IMG/VR virus record: IMGVR_UViG_3300045946_000205
Location: 1 to 31,589 of that record
Length of the DNA stretch: 31,589 nucleotides
Reading direction: 5' to 3' (one strand)
Source: a virus
Position 1 is the stretch's first letter. The number at the start of each line of letters is the position of its first letter. Positions 1-7,797 of the stretch are shown here, in pieces. The notes under the pieces were generated by a model. That model ran no database searches. It was given only the letters and a program-made list of their open reading frames with translations, and was not told the DNA's origin. The translations under genes were made by a program, and so were the position numbers.

Positions 1-147
1 CGTCTGGCCGACGAACGGCACGCCTTGGGCCACCGTCTCCATCGGGATCACAAGGATGTCGCCGATCTTCACGCCGGTACCGGACACCACTCCGCCCGTA
101 GGGGCGACAAAGGTCAGGAACTTGCCTTCCTGAACGTCGGTCTTCAT
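1..147 (-). CDS. DUF2190-like phage head protein, 3-prime part missing
   Basis: The visible N-terminal 49 residues begin MKTDVQEGKFLTFVAPTGGV and continue with SGTGVKIGDILVIP. This is the start pattern of the small DUF2190 proteins that sit beside capsid genes in many tailed phages and are thought to be head-decoration or capsid-associated proteins. The ATG at 147-145 follows a clear ribosome site (AAGGAGA about 7 bases upstream). It lies 26 bases after the capsid stop, in the expected order capsid then DUF2190. The C-terminus is beyond base 1. The family call rests on a short N-terminal segment and on position. Confidence 0.72.
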   Translation of the reverse strand, partial: MKTDVQEGKFLTFVAPTGGVVSGTGVKIGDILVIPMETVAQGVPFVGQT

Positions 148-173
148 GCGCTCTTCTCCTTGCCCTTCGGCGT

Positions 174-2285
174 TTAGGCCCCGGCGTTCTTGTAGAGGCC
201 GCGGTGATCGACGACCTTCGCCGCGACGTCGTGCCGCACCTTGATCTCGAGGCCGTCGACGTCGAAGCCGACGCGGCTCTCGACCATCGGGCCGTTCTCT
301 CCGTCGAGCGTGCCGAGGACGATGATATCGATGTCGTTCGGGCTGCTCGCCAGATACCAGGCGGTCGTGCTGCCGCCGCTGAGGCCTGCCAGGCGCGGCT
401 CGGCGATCACGGAGAGACGGCCGGCGAACGGGTTCACGTTCCCCGCCTGCTGCGGCTGGATGGGGTTCACGAACTGGTCCGCGATCGTCTCCTTGTCAGG
501 AGCCACGATCAGGAAGAGCGGGTTCACGTTGAGGTAGGTCGCAGCGTCGATGCCCTTCTGGTTGCGCATCGCGGCGCGGCCCGCGCCGAGCGTGGTCACG
601 TCGATCGCGCCGCCGGAGCCGGCGAGGTTCCCGTGGGTCGCGTGGAACAGCGCGACGCCGTCGCCCATCGTGGGGTTGCTGACGATCTGCGTCCACACGA
701 GATCGGACTCGAGGTTGCGGGCCTGGCGGCCGAACGCCAGCGGCACCCGGGCGAAGGCGTCGAGGTCGTCGTTGACCAGCGCCTGGCGGGTGATCGCGAA
801 CTTCCGACCGTAGGTCTCGAGCTGGTACTGCTCCTTCGACTCGCCGATCGTCCCGCTGGTGAACTCGCCGTGCTGGAGGACCTTCAGCAGGGCGGGCGCC
901 TCGCCGAGCTGCAGCAGCCTGCTCGGCTTGAAGTCCGCCAGGCTCGTCCGGCGGGTGAGCGGCGCGAAGGTCTGCGGAGCCTCCATGTAGGCCTGGCGCA
1001 GGACCTTGCCCGGCAGGTCCGCCAGCAGGTTCGCGAAGTCCGTCGTCGTGTGCATGCCGCCGGTCCGGAGCGTGAGACCCATCGCGGAGCCAGCCAGCTC
1101 CATCGGCGACAGCGACGTGACCCGCACGCCCGCGGCCGTCAGGTAGACGCGCGCCACGTCCAGGGCGCGCATGCCGCGATAGCGGCGCCCGCGATCGGTG
1201 AGCGGGAAGCCCACCTTCTTGCGGGTGACGACGCGGCCCTCGGGGGTCTGCTCGGTGGTGATGACCTCCTGCTCTGGGTGCATCCGATGCAGGAACGCCT
1301 CCTCGATGCCGGCGCGCTCGTGGACCAACGGGTCGTCGCCCGTGACCTCGATGCGGCTGGGGATGTTGCTGGGGCCATCGCCCTGCGCGTTCCGCTTCGC
1401 CAGCTCGCTGAAGACCTCCGACTGGCACTCGAGCAGAGACCTGCCCGAGGAGATCAGCCCGTCAGCGAACGACTGCGGCAGCTTGGCGACGCGGCAGGCG
1501 GTGAGGATGCCCTGCACGCGCACCCGCTCGGCCTCGCGGGCCTGGTCCGCTTCGGTCGGCACCGCCGGCGGCGCAGGGGCCGGAGGCGGGGTGATCTGCG
1601 GCTGTTCCGCGATGAACTCGGACGGGGTCGCTCGTTCCACAGGCTTCTCCTCGCGCGTTGCCGCGCACACGATTTCGCAGGGGTGCACCAGGCTCTTGTC
1701 GCCCGCCCGGACCTTCGCGCCTGCGTCGGCCGGGATCGGGACCATGGACAGCTCGTGCGGCTCCCAGTCGGTCGCCTTGCGGATGGGCAACTTGTTCCCC
1801 TTGCCCTCGGTCTCCTCGTAGCGATAGACCCGGTAGCCGACGCTCAGCGAGCGGACGATGCCGTCACGCACGTCCTGCCAGACGCCCTCGACCTCGGCGC
1901 GACGCGAGAACCGGACACGCGCCCGGCCCTCCTTCTTGGTGAGGGTCACCGAGCCCGGCACCACGACGCCGAGCATGTGGGTAACGGAGTAGCCCGAGTG
2001 CGCATCCAGAAGCGGGCCCCCCGCGTTCAAACGATCGAGGCGGATGTGATCGGTCTCGAGGCTGAGCACCTCGAGGTAGCGCTGGCCGCTCATCCAGTCG
2101 AAGCGCTCAACGGCGGCCCCCGTCGTCCAGGTCACCTCGACGCTGCGCTCCTCCTCGTTGACGGTCCCGACGTCGGCGCGGAGCGTGAGCGGCGCCATTT
2201 CCACGGTGCGCGGCTCAGGGCCCGGCGGCTGCGTTTGCACGAGCGTGAGCGTCGCGTCCCGTGGGGGCGCCCGGGAACTCGCCAT
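174..2285 (-). CDS. Prohead protease / major capsid protein fusion
   Basis: One 703-residue frame carries two head functions. Residues about 30-195 look like an HK97-type prohead protease (peptidase U35). There is a LLDAHS block with H96, a RSLSVGY block with S147 and S149, and a WEPHELSMVPIPADAG block with E178, giving the expected His, Ser and Glu. Residues about 200-330 form a Pro/Ala/charged linker, possibly a scaffold-like delta region. Residues about 400-703 resemble Mu-type or lambda-type major head subunits (GRKFAITRQALVNDDLDAF, then FHATHGNL, then SRVGFDVDGLEIKVRHDVAAK at the end). Known phages with this fusion release the capsid subunit by self-cleavage, and I infer the same here. 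No strong ribosome site precedes the ATG at 2285. M30 (2198) is an alternative start that would keep both domains. Confidence 0.9.
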   Translation of the reverse strand: MASSRAPPRDATLTLVQTQPPGPEPRTVEMAPLTLRADVGTVNEEERSVEVTWTTGAAVERFDWMSGQRYLEVLSLETDHIRLDRLNAGGPLLDAHSGYSVTHMLGVVVPGSVTLTKKEGRARVRFSRRAEVEGVWQDVRDGIVRSLSVGYRVYRYEETEGKGNKLPIRKATDWEPHELSMVPIPADAGAKVRAGDKSLVHPCEIVCAATREEKPVERATPSEFIAEQPQITPPPAPAPPAVPTEADQAREAERVRVQGILTACRVAKLPQSFADGLISSGRSLLECQSEVFSELAKRNAQGDGPSNIPSRIEVTGDDPLVHERAGIEEAFLHRMHPEQEVITTEQTPEGRVVTRKKVGFPLTDRGRRYRGMRALDVARVYLTAAGVRVTSLSPMELAGSAMGLTLRTGGMHTTTDFANLLADLPGKVLRQAYMEAPQTFAPLTRRTSLADFKPSRLLQLGEAPALLKVLQHGEFTSGTIGESKEQYQLETYGRKFAITRQALVNDDLDAFARVPLAFGRQARNLESDLVWTQIVSNPTMGDGVALFHATHGNLAGSGGAIDVTTLGAGRAAMRNQKGIDAATYLNVNPLFLIVAPDKETIADQFVNPIQPQQAGNVNPFAGRLSVIAEPRLAGLSGGSTTAWYLASSPNDIDIIVLGTLDGENGPMVESRVGFDVDGLEIKVRHDVAAKVVDHRGLYKNAGA

Positions 2286-2305
2286 TTTGGCGAGGGGGGT
2301 CGGCT

Positions 2306-2557
2306 TCAGCTTCTGCGGAGCAGCCCTGCGGTCGAGGGGCTCGCCAGAAACCCCTTGCGGTGAAGGAGTTCAAGATGCTGCTGAACTCTGGAGTGGTGGA
2401 TGCTCAGACGGCGCGCGATCGCGCGGGCCGAGGGCGGCTCGCCTACCGCGTCGACAGCCGTCTCGATCAGCCCGAGGATCTCGGCCTGCCGGGGGCTCAG
2501 CCCTTGGAAAGCTCCTCGAGCGCGGCCTTCCAGCCAGCCTCCCACCCGCGGCGCCAC
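2306..2557 (-). CDS. Small free-standing LexA-type winged-helix DNA-binding protein
   Basis: The C-terminal 64 residues start LSPRQAEILGLIETAVDAVG and continue EPPSARAIARRLSIHHSRVQQHLELLHRKGF. They follow the layout of the LexA N-terminal DNA-binding domain (LTxRQxEV.., PPTxxEIAxxLG, HLxxLxRKG). No LexA peptidase domain follows. The domain frame is open far upstream, so the start is uncertain. A GTG at 2557, preceded by AAGGA, gives 83 residues. A CTG at 2500, overlapping the stop of the upstream gene and about 11 bases after GAGGAG, would give 64. About four in five codons of the domain end in G or C, which supports coding. It sits between the portal and capsid genes, an odd place for a regulator, so a virion or packaging role is also possible. 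Confidence 0.6.
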   Translation of the reverse strand: MAPRVGGWLEGRARGAFQGLSPRQAEILGLIETAVDAVGEPPSARAIARRLSIHHSRVQQHLELLHRKGFLASPSTAGLLRRS

Positions 2558-2742
2558 CAGTCCTTGCTGTAGGCGTCGACCCTCGGGGCCTCCGGTGCCT
2601 GCTGCGCCCTCATCGTATCGATCCGATCCCGGAGGGCCTTCAGCTCGGCGGCTGGTCCGCGGCGGCTCCCCGCCTGGTCCTCCCGTGTCTCCAGCTCCAT
2701 CCCGCGCTCGGGCGTCTCCAGCCCCTTGGGGTTGACCGCCAT
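2497..2742 (-). CDS. Small hypothetical protein between portal and capsid
   Basis: This encodes 81 charged residues with a coiled-coil-like centre (AAELKALRDRIDTMRAQQ) and a tryptophan-rich C-terminal segment (SKDWWRRGWEAGWKAALEEL). I do not recognise a family. The start is well supported: GGAGG lies 6 bases before the ATG at 2742. The gene overlaps the probable start of the LexA-like gene. Its position after the portal suggests a small head-assembly accessory, but nothing in the sequence proves that. Confidence 0.6.
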   Translation of the reverse strand: MAVNPKGLETPERGMELETREDQAGSRRGPAAELKALRDRIDTMRAQQAPEAPRVDAYSKDWWRRGWEAGWKAALEELSKG

Positions 2743-2789
2743 ACAGTGCCTCCATCACAGCCGGCCAGTCGCCGGCGAAGCTCTCGTCG

Positions 2790-4766
2790 CTACTTCTCAT
2801 CGTCGTCGGCCTTCTGCCGACGCTTCCGGGCCCCCCTGATCGCGATCCGGTGCGGGACGCCCTCGGCCACGACGGCCGTGATCTCGCCGTCGGGCCCGCG
2901 CTCGATCCGCTGCCGGCCGGCGGGGACCTGCACGGTCTCCGCGATCGTGAGGCGTAGCTGGACGGCACCCTCGACGACGCGGAACGCGTCTGGCGACACG
3001 GTGGTTCGCGCGTCAACGTTGACCGCGGGTGGCGAAACCTGCACCGCTCCGTGGGCGACTGTGGTGCGCGCATCGACCTGCACGGCGCCTGGGTCCAGCC
3101 GCACAACCAGAGGCCTCGAGGCGCTGGCCCGCGCCGCCTCGATCAGTGCCAGCCGCTCGCGGTGCGCGCGCTCGGCCTCCTCCTCCTCGAGGTCCTCGTC
3201 CCCCTCGGTGTCCTCCTCCTCGTCGTCGACTTCCTCGGGCTCCTCCGGCTCGGTCTCGGGGCTGACCGCGGCCGGCGCCGTCACTGGGTTCCCGGCCTGG
3301 GTCGTCTTCCGCGGGTCGCTGTCGAGGACGATCTCGAGGTCATCGAGCTTCCCGTTCGTGTCCGCGATCTCGGCGAAGACCTCGTCCGGGTCCTCGCCCA
3401 TCTCGCGCAGCACCTGGGGCAGCGTCTTCAAGCCGTTCCGGATGTTCCGCTGGTGCGCGAGGCCCTCCTTGTCGGGCTCGATCATTGGCATGGGCGGCGG
3501 CGTCCAGCGGACGCTGGCCGAGGACGCCATCCCCATGATGGCCGCGGCCTCCATCGCCCAGCTCCACACGGGGTCGCAGAACTGCGGGATCAGCATGTTC
3601 CAGCGCCACTCGTGGACCTGGTCCCAGTGGCTCAGCCGGGACATGCGCGCGGACGAGAAGTTGACCTGCGAGTAGTCGCCCGTCAGGTCCTCGTAGGTCG
3701 TGCCCAGGCCCGCCGCGATCTCGTGCAGCGTGATCCGCGAATACTCCCCGTGCTCGCGGACGCTCGGTGGCTGGACCACGTTGACCTCGCGCCCCGGCGG
3801 GACGTTCAGGATCATCCCGGGCTCGAGCAGGTCGAGCTCGGGCGACGTGCTCTGGTCAGTCGTCCCCAGCGCGGCCGCGCTGCCGTCCGTGTCGCTGGTG
3901 ATCACGGCCAGGCAGGCGGCGATTTTCTGCTTCATCAGCGTCGCGTCGCCGTACTCGTCGAAGTCCTTGAACTTGAGCAGCGAGGCCGCGAACCACGAGG
4001 GGCCCCGCACCTGGCCCGGTCGCTCCTGGAGGTACACGTGCAGGATGCCGCTGGCCGGGATCCGCCTCGAGGCGCCGGCGCCGAACCCGACCCCGGTGAT
4101 GTCCGTGGCGCCGGGGTGCTCAGGGAAGAGCCAGTAGGCGACGCGCCGGCCCAGCGCATCGAACTCCACGCCGTGGAGGATCCGGGAGACGATGCGCCCC
4201 TCGCGGTCGCGGACCGTCAGGTTCTTCTCGGTGTCGAGGAAGTCGGGCTCGAGGACCTGGAGCTGCATTGGGATCGACAGCCCGTCCTGGGGCAGCCGGA
4301 GGCGCTGCCGCACGAGGACCTCGCCCGACTCGACCACGCTGCGCATGACGAGCTTCTGGAGGCCGTAGAAGTCGAGCCGACCCTCGGCGTCGCACTCCTT
4401 CGACTCCGCCCAGCGCTTCCAGACGTCGAGCGCCGCCTGGCTCTTCGGCTGCGGCTTGGCCACGATGCCCCAGCCCACAACGTGCTCGGCGATCTTGTTG
4501 CGGGCCTTCTTCGCGTGCCCGTTGTTCCGCACCAGGTCGCGCGCTGCGGTGCGCAGGCGGGAGAGCGCAGGCCCGATGACGGCGTTCGCGTCGCCGGTTG
4601 GACGGTGCCAACCCTGCGTCCGCCGGCCAGTGGAGACCGCCTCGTAGTGGCGCGCCACCAGCTCGGACGCCACACGGGCCCGCATCCGGCGCAGCCCGCG
4701 CTCGGGCGAGACGAATCCGATCGCCCGGTCAAGCCAGTTCGGCCGGACGTCCAGTTTCTCGCCCAT
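2790..4766 (-). CDS. Portal protein, lambda gpB family
   Basis: The 658 residues start with a lambda-type portal N-terminus (WLDRAIGFVSPERGLRRMRA, then ARDLVRNNGHAKKARNKIAE). Typical later blocks follow, such as GEVLVRQRLR, LQVLEPDFLD, AASLLKFKDFDEYGDATLMKQK and LTGDYSQVNFSSARM. Portals form the dodecameric ring at one capsid vertex through which terminase pumps DNA. The order terminase, gpW-like connector, portal matches lambda A-W-B. The ribosome site TAGGAGGG overlaps the stop of the connector gene. After residue about 500 comes an unusual tail: a strongly acidic stretch (about 505-533), then beta-rich sequence with VDARTTV repeated at 564 and 584, and a basic end (GARKRRQK). This tail goes beyond the conserved portal body. 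Confidence 0.93.
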   Translation of the reverse strand: MGEKLDVRPNWLDRAIGFVSPERGLRRMRARVASELVARHYEAVSTGRRTQGWHRPTGDANAVIGPALSRLRTAARDLVRNNGHAKKARNKIAEHVVGWGIVAKPQPKSQAALDVWKRWAESKECDAEGRLDFYGLQKLVMRSVVESGEVLVRQRLRLPQDGLSIPMQLQVLEPDFLDTEKNLTVRDREGRIVSRILHGVEFDALGRRVAYWLFPEHPGATDITGVGFGAGASRRIPASGILHVYLQERPGQVRGPSWFAASLLKFKDFDEYGDATLMKQKIAACLAVITSDTDGSAAALGTTDQSTSPELDLLEPGMILNVPPGREVNVVQPPSVREHGEYSRITLHEIAAGLGTTYEDLTGDYSQVNFSSARMSRLSHWDQVHEWRWNMLIPQFCDPVWSWAMEAAAIMGMASSASVRWTPPPMPMIEPDKEGLAHQRNIRNGLKTLPQVLREMGEDPDEVFAEIADTNGKLDDLEIVLDSDPRKTTQAGNPVTAPAAVSPETEPEEPEEVDDEEEDTEGDEDLEEEEAERAHRERLALIEAARASASRPLVVRLDPGAVQVDARTTVAHGAVQVSPPAVNVDARTTVSPDAFRVVEGAVQLRLTIAETVQVPAGRQRIERGPDGEITAVVAEGVPHRIAIRGARKRRQKADDDEK

Positions 4767-4778
4767 GCTCGAGCCCTC

Positions 4779-5003
4779 CTATGCCCCCTTGCTGGTGGCC
4801 GCGAGCCGATAGTTCTTCGGCGTGCTGCTGGCCGCGGCGAGCGCTTGGGCTATCTGCGCGCGGAGGGCCAGACGTTCCTCGAGGCTCGCGCCCTCGAAGG
4901 TGACCGTTCTGTCCTGGAACGTCACGGTCTGGGTGAGCTGCCCCTTCCCGTGGGCGATGATCGCCGCGTCGAGCGTGTCCAGGTCTGCCTGGGTCCAGGC
5001 CAC
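4779..5003 (-). CDS. gpW-like head-tail joining protein
   Basis: This 74-residue protein (MAWTQADLDTLDAAIIAHGK, then VTFQDRTVTFEGASLEERLA) has the size and alternating helix, hairpin, helix pattern of lambda gpW. In gpW a short N-terminal helix, a beta-hairpin ending in a V-x-F motif and a second helix form the head-completion protein that binds the portal after packaging. It starts with GTG directly after the TAG of the preceding small gene (TAGGTG), and the portal follows 12 bases later. Position between terminase and portal is exactly that of gpW in lambda. Sequence similarity judged by eye is modest, and position carries much of the weight. Confidence 0.75.
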   Translation of the reverse strand: MAWTQADLDTLDAAIIAHGKGQLTQTVTFQDRTVTFEGASLEERLALRAQIAQALAAASSTPKNYRLAATSKGA

Positions 5004-5174
5004 CTAGCCCTCGATGATGTTCGCCGCGCCGCAGACCTGGCAGCGCACCACGTGGCGCGCGGGTGCCGGCTCCTCGGGGGCGACCTCGGGTGCGACCACC
5101 GGCGCAAATAGCGATTCCAGCTCGGCGCCGTCCTGTTCCTCGCCCGGCTGCTCGTCCTTGACTTCGTCTTCCAT
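5004..5174 (-). CDS. Small acidic protein with one CxxC
   Basis: This 56-residue protein starts MEDEVKDEQPGEEQDGAELE and ends with VVRCQVCGAANIIEG. The N-terminal two thirds are acidic and Pro/Glu/Ala-rich, probably unstructured. The end carries a single CQVC knuckle, half of a zinc ribbon, which could bind metal by dimerising or with a partner. It lies between the large terminase and the gpW-like gene, 12 bases after terL, and its stop directly abuts the next start. Function is unknown. The tight packing on both sides is the main support that it is a gene. Confidence 0.6.
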   Translation of the reverse strand: MEDEVKDEQPGEEQDGAELESLFAPVVAPEVAPEEPAPARHVVRCQVCGAANIIEG

Positions 5175-5186
5175 CGCGTCCCTCCC

Positions 5187-7118
5187 TTACTTCAGCCATC
5201 CACGTCGGCGCTGTCCCAGCCAGCGCTCGCGCGCCGGCGCGGCCGCAGGTTTCGGTGCAGTACCTGATCCCGGACCACCCCCCGGCGGCGTGTCTCGAGG
5301 CTCTACCGCGCGCTCGAGGGTCGCCCAGTCCGACTCGGCGAACCGGTCGAGCCCGCAGAGCGCGGCCGCGGCGCGCGCGTAGACCCGCGCGTCGAGCGCA
5401 TGGTTCTCCCGCCCCGGGACGAGCTCCCACTCCAGTCGCATGAAGCCGGTCCGAGTCTTCCGGGTGACGAGATGCTCGGCCGTGATCTGCCGGAAGAACT
5501 CGTCGTCATACTGCGGGAAGTGGCACCAGCCCGGCGGCCAGGGCTCCTCGTCCAACGGGCCCTCGAGCTGGAGCCATCCGTAGAGCTCGCTCTTCGCGAT
5601 CGCGCCGTGGACCGGCCAGACCTTGTAACCATGGATCGGGCGCCGACCCCGGAGGGTGATGTCGACGGCGGACGGCGCGCCGATCAGGACGCCGCCGCCC
5701 GCCTGCCCCTTCACCGCGATCACGCGGTTCATCGGGTACTTCCGCGCCCAGGTGTAGACCTCCTGCGTGTTGAAGCCCGAGTCTACCGCGAGCATGCGGA
5801 TCGTCATCGCGGCGCCGTCCTCGTGGGTCATCGTGCGCGCAAGCAGCGCGTCGAGGTCCTTCCACGGCCCAGCCTCGAGGTTCGCCGTGTCGCCAGGGAG
5901 GATGCCGTAGTCGATCGACCACGATTCCTTCCCGCGTCCCCAGGCCACGACCTCGTAGACGATCCGGTCCTTCTGCACGTCGGCGCCGGCCGTGAGGAAC
6001 AGGCCACCTCGAGGAACCGTGCCGATCTCGTAGACCTCGCGGCGCTCATAGAGCCGCTGCCAGTCGGGCGCTTCGCCACGCTCCGTCCAGCACTCCGCGA
6101 GGACCGTGTTCGTGAAAACGCGGAACTTCTCCGGGTCGCGGTGAACCTTGACGAAGGCCTCCGCGATCTGACCCCATGAGAGCCAGCCCACCGGCGAGTA
6201 GAGCGCGCTCAGGTGATAGCCGCGCACCCGCGGGTCGGCCTCGGGGTTCTCCGCGCGCCACTCGCCGCGACCGAGCATCGCCGTCTTCTGATGGTTCGCG
6301 ATCGACGCGTCGCACGCCCGGCAGAGATAGACCGCCTCGGAGGGCTGCAGCCCGAGCTTGCTCCAGGCCAGACGCCCGAACTCGAGGGGCTGCATCTCGT
6401 CGCACTTCGGGCAGGGGACGTAGAAGCGCCGCTGGTCCGTCGCGAAGTAGGCGCGCTCGATCGCTGACAGGCCGGCGATGGTCGGGGTGGAGATCTTCGC
6501 CCGCTTCCGTCGCGCGAAGGTGCGCTGCCGCGCCTCGGCCAGGTCGATCGGCGCGCCCTCCCCATCGACATCCGGAGGGTAGGCGTCGATCTCATCGAGC
6601 AGCAGCCAGCGCGCCGGCATCGACCGGAGGCCCACCGCGCTGTTCGCGCCCGTGATGATCAGCAGCCCGCCCATGAACTCCTTCGCGAGCATGCTGTTCT
6701 TGGAGTCGCGGCTGTGGACCTCGGCCACCTTCCCAGTCAACCGCGGCGTGTTCGTGATCAGAGGGTCGACGCGCTGCCGGCTGAACCGCTTCGCGAGCTC
6801 GACCGTGGGCTGCACGATCATCGCCGGCCCTGGGCTGTGGTCGATTAGGTAGCCGAGGCAGTTGAGGAGCGCCTCGGTGCCCCCCACCTGGGCGCCCTTC
6901 ATGAACACGACCTCCTCGACGGACGACGTCGCCGAGAGCGCGTCCATGATCTCGCGCAGGTAGGGCGTCCTCGAGGTCCGCCACGGCCCAGGCTCCGCGC
7001 TCGACTTCATCGGGAGCTGGCGGTAGCGGTCCGCCCACTCGCTCACCGTGATGTGTGGCTCGGGCCGGATCCCCTCCGACCAGCCCTGGCGGACGACCCC
7101 AGCCCGGTTACTCCCCAT
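5187..7118 (-). CDS. terL: Terminase large subunit, lambda gpA type
   Basis: This is the packaging motor ATPase and nuclease. From the ATG at 7118 it has 643 residues. A Walker A-like loop KGAQVGGTE lies at 74-82, a Walker B WLLLDEID at 171-178, and a paired-cysteine zinc site CPKC (236-239) with CRAC (266-269). The nuclease half begins near FLTAGADVQKDRIVYEVVAW, a common gpA-family pattern. The frame is open for another 54 codons upstream, but that stretch is out-of-frame terS sequence of low-complexity Arg/Ser/Pro type. GAGG lies 9 bases before the ATG at 7118, which overlaps the terS stop by 11 bases. The C-terminus is Pro/Gly/Arg-rich. The gpA type suggests cos-type packaging with defined ends. 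Confidence 0.93.
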   Translation of the reverse strand: MGSNRAGVVRQGWSEGIRPEPHITVSEWADRYRQLPMKSSAEPGPWRTSRTPYLREIMDALSATSSVEEVVFMKGAQVGGTEALLNCLGYLIDHSPGPAMIVQPTVELAKRFSRQRVDPLITNTPRLTGKVAEVHSRDSKNSMLAKEFMGGLLIITGANSAVGLRSMPARWLLLDEIDAYPPDVDGEGAPIDLAEARQRTFARRKRAKISTPTIAGLSAIERAYFATDQRRFYVPCPKCDEMQPLEFGRLAWSKLGLQPSEAVYLCRACDASIANHQKTAMLGRGEWRAENPEADPRVRGYHLSALYSPVGWLSWGQIAEAFVKVHRDPEKFRVFTNTVLAECWTERGEAPDWQRLYERREVYEIGTVPRGGLFLTAGADVQKDRIVYEVVAWGRGKESWSIDYGILPGDTANLEAGPWKDLDALLARTMTHEDGAAMTIRMLAVDSGFNTQEVYTWARKYPMNRVIAVKGQAGGGVLIGAPSAVDITLRGRRPIHGYKVWPVHGAIAKSELYGWLQLEGPLDEEPWPPGWCHFPQYDDEFFRQITAEHLVTRKTRTGFMRLEWELVPGRENHALDARVYARAAAALCGLDRFAESDWATLERAVEPRDTPPGGGPGSGTAPKPAAAPARERWLGQRRRGWLK

Positions 7119-7644
7119 GAGCGAGGACCTCCGCCATGGTCTCGAGGGCCTTTCGCAGCTCGTCGTCCAGCCGGGCATGGACGCGCCGGGCGTCGCTCTC
7201 GGCGGCGAGCTCGCCGGCCAGGCGGTCGGGGAGATTGAGCAGGCCGTCGCGAACAGCGCGAGCGCACTCGAACGCTTCACGCCGCGCCTCCTCCGCGAAG
7301 ATGAGCCGACCGCTGCGCTGCTCGTTCGACAGCCGGAGCGCGGCCGCCCGCTCCTCCGCGACGCGGATCTGTACCTGGGTCAGCGTCGGCGCCCCGGAGC
7401 CGTTCGGCGCGGGCTTCGTCGCGCCGGCCGCCCACTTCTGCCTGGCAAGGTCCGGATCCATGATGTACGGCCGCCCGTTCGAGCGTCCGACACAGCCCTC
7501 GAGCCGGCCTGAGGTGACCCCCTTCCGAACCGCTTTCTCGTCGACTCCCACGATCTTCGCGAAGGCGCGGTAGGACAGCCCGGTGGCGCGCTTGGTCCGC
7601 CTGCTGTGGCGCCTGCGCTTCGCCTTGCCGCGGGCGGACGCCAT
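7108..7644 (-). CDS. terS: Terminase small subunit, Nu1-like
   Basis: The 178 residues start with a basic leader (MASARGKAKRRRHSRRTKRA). A helix-turn-helix follows at about 25-60 (GLSYRAFAKIVGVDEKAVRKGVTSG), then KRIxxPxxA-like wording (RPYIMDPDLARQKWAAGA). A long charged helical second half (about 90-175) probably mediates oligomerisation and binding to the large subunit. This is the layout of Nu1/TerS proteins that bind the packaging site. The ribosome site AGGAGAG is 9 bases before the ATG at 7644. It overlaps terL by 11 bases. The name rests on the HTH plus its place directly before terL. Confidence 0.85.
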   Translation of the reverse strand: MASARGKAKRRRHSRRTKRATGLSYRAFAKIVGVDEKAVRKGVTSGRLEGCVGRSNGRPYIMDPDLARQKWAAGATKPAPNGSGAPTLTQVQIRVAEERAAALRLSNEQRSGRLIFAEEARREAFECARAVRDGLLNLPDRLAGELAAESDARRVHARLDDELRKALETMAEVLAHGE

Positions 7645-7797
7645 TCACAGCGCTCTCCTGCGGACTGCGGACCGAAAACCGGCCTGGGCCGCTAGCGGAA
7701 AATCGCGCCCCTTTGACCCGCGATTCTGGAACCCGGGAGAAGAACCTAGGCCACCCCCGCCCCCCCCGTGGTGCCTGCGACGAGTGTGAATGCTCAT
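7645..7797 (-). CDS. Doubtful 50-codon frame upstream of terS
   Basis: An ATG at 7797 overlaps the previous stop as ATGA, and the frame ends in TGA abutting the terS ATG, so both junctions look coupled. The product is basic and glycine-rich (MSIHTRRRHHGGGGGGLGSS at the start) with no recognisable domain. Against a gene, 17 of 50 codons end in A or T, far more than in the neighbours, and the stretch holds an 8-G run and a perfect 7-base dyad. I think a non-coding leader or packaging site is at least as likely as a small peptide. Confidence 0.3.
   Translation of the reverse strand: MSIHTRRRHHGGGGGGLGSSPGFQNRGSKGRDFPLAAQAGFRSAVRRRAL
7701..7725. promoter_or_regulatory. Dyad AATCGCG-N11-CGCGATT upstream of terS
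   Basis: Perfect 7-base arms at 7701-7707 and 7719-7725 are separated by 11 bases, about 57 bases before the terS start. In lambda-like phages the terminase binding and cutting site lies just upstream of the small terminase gene, so a cos or TerS-binding role is possible. An operator or RNA hairpin affecting terS expression is the alternative. Function is inferred from symmetry and position only. Confidence 0.4.

Noticed and set aside
204-5111. Plus-strand frames of 500-720 codons opposite the capsid and portal genes
   Set aside because: High GC content keeps antisense frames open. The minus strand has clear capsid and portal homology, and the plus products show no domain.
7119-7280. 54-codon N-terminal extension of the large terminase
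   Set aside because: It lies in the terS coding sequence in another frame. The ATG at 7118 has a ribosome site and the family-like start.
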